NCBI GenBank assembly: GCA_955652075.1 | Contig: CATPAS010000355.1 | Location: 1-7,580 of the forward strand | Direction of reading: 5' to 3' | DNA: 7,580 nt | Source of the DNA: an uncultured Gaiellaceae bacterium | GTDB lineage: Bacteria; Actinomycetota; Thermoleophilia; Gaiellales; Gaiellaceae | Part shown: in pieces, positions 5,818-7,580 of the stretch | Layout of the letters: the number at the start of each line of letters is the position of its first letter | Numbering within the stretch: the stretch's first letter is position 1 | Position numbers and translations under genes: made by a program | Notes under the pieces: model-generated | The model's database searches: none | The model's input: the letters and a program-made list of their open reading frames with translations, nothing else | What the model was told of the DNA's origin: nothing

Positions 5818-6048
5818 CTACTCAGAGGGGGTGTCCGTCTCGTGGAAGATGCCGGGAATCCGGGCCCGGCGCCGGTCCCGGATCTTTCGCTGCTCCTTCG
5901 CGCCGTCGCCGGCCTTCTTGCCGGCTCGGCGGTCCGGGCCCGTGCGCCGGTCGATGATCACGGTGACGTTCGGGTTGTCCTTGTAGTAGTCGACCATCTT
6001 GTCGAACAGCTCGTCAGCGAGCTCCGGCGGGATCACGCAATAGATCAC
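5818..6048 (-). CDS. 76-residue DRR-rich conserved hypothetical protein
   Basis: The short protein has two parts. Residues 1-33 look like an alpha/beta unit (MIYCVIPPELADELFDKMVDYY, then NVTVIIDRR). Residues 34-66 are very basic, with repeated DRR motifs (IIDRRTGPDRR near 31-41 and RKIRDRRRARIPG near 54-66) around a Gly/Lys-rich spacer. The pattern 'xVIIDRRxGxDRR ... RDRRRxRxPG' is one I associate with small conserved proteins of Thermoleophilia-like actinobacteria, with no known function. The basic half suggests nucleic-acid or acidic-surface binding, but this is inference. The GTG start at 6048 has only a weak Shine-Dalgarno sequence. It sits between the zinc-ribbon gene (44-base gap) and the aldehyde dehydrogenase gene (9-base gap) on the same strand, consistent with one operon. 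Confidence 0.75.
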   Translation of the reverse strand: MIYCVIPPELADELFDKMVDYYKDNPNVTVIIDRRTGPDRRAGKKAGDGAKEQRKIRDRRRARIPGIFHETDTPSE

Positions 6049-6092
6049 GCTCTGATTGTAGGAGCGATGCGGGTCGGCGCTAGAGGGTGGTG

Positions 6093-6758
6093 TCAGAGAG
6101 GCGAGATTTTTGGAACCAGCCGGCCGTCCTGCTCGATGCGGGCGTTCCAGTGCTGGTACCCGGCGTCGAGCTGGGCCATCTCGTGGCCACGCTCGGCCAG
6201 GCGGACCGGCTGCGCCGATTCGGGACTGACGCGATACTGGTACCAGGAGATGTCCCAGGCAACCGTGACGATCAGCTCGCCGCTGACCCCCGAGAGCGGC
6301 ACGATGCTCGCCCGCGGCTCGCCGAGGCTCTTCGCGATACCCCCGACCGTCCGGCGGTAGTCGCTCGAGTTGAAGATGTCTGCGGCCTCGACCATCTGCT
6401 GCTCGGGCGCGGACAGACGGCGCAGGATCGGCTCCGACACGACCGGATCGTCCGGTGGCTGACGCCTCGGGTCGAACAACGAGGCGATGCCGCGGCGACG
6501 CGGGCGCCGCTGATTCGGGACGGTCGGTGAGGTTGGACTACCTTCCTTGATCCAGCCGTAGTCGATCGCCGCGTCCTGGCAGAGAGGACAGACGTCGACG
6601 AACTCCTCGCCGTCCGGTGAGAAGCGAATCGCACGCTCACCGGTCAGAAGGGACCGCTCGCAGACTGCACAGATGCGCTTGACGGAATGGCGGGTCAACT
6701 GGCGCACAACGTGGACACTAGCCCAGGTCTCGTAGCCCGCAACTGCTAGAGTCACCAA
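6093..6758 (-). CDS. zinc-ribbon conserved hypothetical protein
   Basis: The 221-residue product contains a four-Cys zinc-ribbon-like module: CAVC (C30, C33) and CPLC (C57, C60), separated by ERSLLTGERAIRFSPDG-type sequence. A Pro/Arg-rich linker follows (about 73-105). The C-terminal domain runs from about 115, with EAADIFNSSDYRRTVGGIAKSLG and then a strand-rich part (ELIVTVAWDISWYQYRV, residues 161-177). No catalytic motif is recognised; protein or nucleic-acid binding is possible. The layout seems typical of a family confined to Gaiella/Solirubrobacter-like actinobacteria (from memory, not checked). The start is unsure: TTG 6758 gives the longest form, GTG 6755 is next in line, and none has a clear Shine-Dalgarno sequence, so a leaderless transcript is possible. 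Its 5' end faces the PadR gene with 29 bases between them. Confidence 0.78.
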   Translation of the reverse strand: MVTLAVAGYETWASVHVVRQLTRHSVKRICAVCERSLLTGERAIRFSPDGEEFVDVCPLCQDAAIDYGWIKEGSPTSPTVPNQRRPRRRGIASLFDPRRQPPDDPVVSEPILRRLSAPEQQMVEAADIFNSSDYRRTVGGIAKSLGEPRASIVPLSGVSGELIVTVAWDISWYQYRVSPESAQPVRLAERGHEMAQLDAGYQHWNARIEQDGRLVPKISPL

Positions 6759-6779
6759 TACATGTGTCTTTTACATGTA
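6759..6779. promoter_or_regulatory. 21-bp dyad, likely PadR operator
   Basis: TACATGT (6759-6765) and ACATGTA (6773-6779) form a perfect 7-bp inverted repeat with a 7-base spacer. It fills most of the 29-base gap between the divergent zinc-ribbon and PadR genes. PadR-family regulators are known to bind ATGT-N8-ACAT-type sites. Here the inner half-sites are ATGT-N7-ACAT, one base shorter. The position, directly before the PadR gene, fits autoregulation and possible control of the gene reading the other way. Confidence 0.6.
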
Positions 6780-6787
6780 GGTAGACC

Positions 6788-7177
6788 GTGAGGCCTCGCG
6801 GCGGCCGCGGCGCCCGTTGCCGGAGCATGGTTCGTCCCGGTCACTGGGGGGTCCGCGCCCGCGTGGAGCGGTTCAGCGAGCCTGCCCTGCTCCTGCTGCT
6901 GCTCGAGCGGCCGACGCACGGCTACGAGTTGCTGGAAGCGTTGCCCCACGTCACGGGCGAGGCGCGTGTCGACATGGGGAATCTCTACCGCGTGTTGCGG
7001 GGCCTCGAGGAGGACGGCCTCGTCACTTCGCGCTGGGAGGCCGGCGAGCCGGGCCCCGCCAAACGCACCTACGAGCTGACAGTTGAAGGCAGGCGCCTGC
7101 TCGACGAGTGGGCAGCGGCACTCCGCGGCTCGCGCGAACGCATCGACACCTTTCTCCATCGTTACGAAAGGAGGTGA
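6788..7177 (+). CDS. PadR family transcriptional regulator
   Basis: PadR proteins are dimeric winged-helix repressors that often respond to phenolic compounds or toxic drugs. The 129-residue product has the family layout: first helix EPALLLLLLERPTHGYELLEAL (residues 31-52), recognition region GNLYRVLRGLEEDGLV (64-79), the wing with PAKRTYELT (91-99), and a C-terminal dimerisation helix (EGRRLLDEWAAAL onward). Its short length places it in the small-C-terminus subgroup. The GTG start at 6788 gives an Arg/Gly-rich 13-residue N-terminal extension; ATG 6827 would give 116 residues, with GGAG only one base upstream of it. A near-perfect PadR-type dyad lies just before the start. The stop codon lies within the Shine-Dalgarno sequence of the next gene, so the two are co-expressed. 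No effector or transporter gene follows within the window. Confidence 0.92.
   Translation: MRPRGGRGARCRSMVRPGHWGVRARVERFSEPALLLLLLERPTHGYELLEALPHVTGEARVDMGNLYRVLRGLEEDGLVTSRWEAGEPGPAKRTYELTVEGRRLLDEWAAALRGSRERIDTFLHRYERR
7166..7177 (+). promoter_or_regulatory. strong ribosome binding site, embedded in the padR 3' end
   Basis: GAAAGGAGGTGA is an almost complete complement of the 16S rRNA 3' end and is the strongest Shine-Dalgarno sequence in the window. Its final TGA is the PadR stop codon, and ATG 7180 follows after two further bases. It fixes the start of the 61-residue protein and suggests that this protein is made in larger amounts than the regulator. Confidence 0.75.
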
Positions 7178-7179
7178 AC

Positions 7180-7365
7180 ATGCATCACGGACGCAGACGA
7201 CACTACCGCGGCATCGGCCGACGGTGGTACGACCGCGAGAACGTCCTCGAGCGGCTCGAGCGCTATCAGCGCGATCTTGAGCAGGAGCTCGCAGACGTCT
7301 CCGACCTGATCACGCGGCTGCACGCTGGCGAACAGCCGGGAGAGCCAGAGCCGCAGAGCGTCTAA
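7180..7365 (+). CDS. 61-residue basic coiled-coil protein encoded with PadR
   Basis: The start is fixed by the strong Shine-Dalgarno sequence at 7166-7177. Residues 1-18 are basic and aromatic (MHHGRRRHYRGIGRRWYD). Residues 19-48 form a charged heptad-like helix (ENVLERLERYQRDLEQELADVSDLITRL), likely a coiled coil. The tail is Pro/Glu-rich. I do not recognise a named family. The arrangement recalls other bacteria where a PadR regulator is followed by a short Gly/Arg-rich protein with a C-terminal coiled coil (DUF5320-like), so an analogous partner is possible but unproven. Only two bases separate the PadR stop from this ATG. It could act as a PadR co-factor, an RNA- or DNA-binding protein, or be the main regulated product. 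It has no signal peptide or membrane segment. Confidence 0.75.
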   Translation: MHHGRRRHYRGIGRRWYDRENVLERLERYQRDLEQELADVSDLITRLHAGEQPGEPEPQSV

Positions 7366-7378
7366 CGCGAGGACGCAG

Positions 7379-7424
7379 GTCTAGAGCCGCCGCCGAAAGT
7401 GCGAGCACTTTCGGCGGACTAGAC
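7379..7424. terminator. long hairpin between convergent genes
   Basis: CCGCCGAAAGTG (7390-7401) and CACTTTCGGCGG (7406-7417) form a perfect 12-bp stem with the loop CGAG. Outside it, GTCTAG (7379-7384) and CTAGAC (7419-7424) add a 6-bp stem across an asymmetric internal loop (5 bases on one side, 1 on the other). It lies 14 bases after the 61-residue gene and its right arm contains the stop codon of the convergent EF-G-like gene. It most likely acts as a terminator in both directions; there is no T-tract on either side. Confidence 0.7.
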
Positions 7425-7580
7425 CTTCGCCTCTTCCTTCTCTTTCTTGGTCTCCTCGATGATCTTCTGCGCGATGTGTGTCGGGACTTCCTCATACCGG
7501 AGGAAGTGCATGTGGTAATCGCCGCGCCCGCCGGTCATCGACGTGAGCGCTTGCGCGTAGGTGAGGATCTCCGCCATCGG
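7419..7580 (-). CDS. elongation factor G-like protein, C-terminal end (partial)
   Basis: Only the last 53 residues are in the window; the gene continues beyond the right edge. The sequence PMAEILTYAQALTSMTGGRGDYHMHFLRYEEVP matches the end of domain V of translational GTPases of the EF-G family. The tail is a charged helix (IAQKIIEETKKEKEEAKV). Canonical EF-G has a TQGRG motif here, whereas this protein has TGGRG and a less usual helix, which recalls the EF-G-like second paralogue (EF-G2) found in Thermus and many actinobacteria. It may therefore act in translation or ribosome rescue as an accessory factor rather than as the main translocase. The stop codon TAG lies within the arm of the bidirectional hairpin. 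Family is sure; paralogue type is inferred. Confidence 0.82.
   Translation of the reverse strand, partial: PMAEILTYAQALTSMTGGRGDYHMHFLRYEEVPTHIAQKIIEETKKEKEEAKV

Noticed and set aside
5056..6360. A 434-codon open frame on the plus strand opposite the dehydrogenase and neighbouring genes
   Set aside because: It is antisense to genes with complete catalytic motifs, is rich in Arg/His/Ala without any domain, and crosses gene boundaries. It is a by-product of GC-rich codon use.

Overview
The window looks like a chromosomal piece from a high-GC actinobacterium, most likely of the Thermoleophilia (Gaiella/Solirubrobacter-like) type. That placement is an inference. It rests on GC-rich third codon positions, frequent GTG/TTG starts, and small proteins that look typical of that group (a DRR-rich 76-residue protein, a two-CxxC zinc-ribbon protein, and a secreted protein with a GLTYYC motif). 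No database search was possible.

Left part (1 to about 3480) is loosely packed and accessory-looking. After 473 bases without a convincing gene comes a small secreted protein with a beta-sandwich-like 'DARGRFVLRLPAGSYL' core (474-890, +). A second gene-poor stretch follows. Then comes a secreted protein on the minus strand with a 4-Cys domain, a Thr-rich linker and an HNH-like nuclease domain (1255-2016, -); its start codon is problematic. Divergent from it are a small helical hypothetical protein (2173-2481, +) and a cation diffusion facilitator metal transporter that stops right after its sixth membrane helix (2575-3285, +).

Middle and right part (3480 to 6758) is a compact minus-strand block. 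Read in transcription order it holds: a zinc-ribbon protein (6758-6093), a 76-residue DRR-rich protein (6048-5818), an aldehyde dehydrogenase (5808-4309), a stand-alone YqfO/NIF3-insert-like protein (4312-4004), an RNase HI family protein (4007-3606), and a tRNA-Gly(GCC) with its own -10 element and a rho-independent terminator. The last three proteins are joined by 4-base stop/start overlaps (CTGA, then GTGA), which points to translational coupling.

Right end (6759 to 7580): a PadR-family regulator (6788-7177, +) is divergent from the zinc-ribbon gene. The gap of only 29 bases holds a perfect 21-bp dyad (TACATGT-N7-ACATGTA), a likely PadR operator that could control both directions. A 61-residue basic coiled-coil protein follows with a very strong ribosome binding site. 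A long hairpin separates it from the convergent 3' end of an elongation factor G-like gene that runs off the window.

No CRISPR array, insertion sequence, phage module or recognised defence system was seen. The points most worth following up are the PadR operator and its small partner, the unusual starts and overlaps, the transporter lacking its C-terminal domain, and the secreted HNH-like protein.
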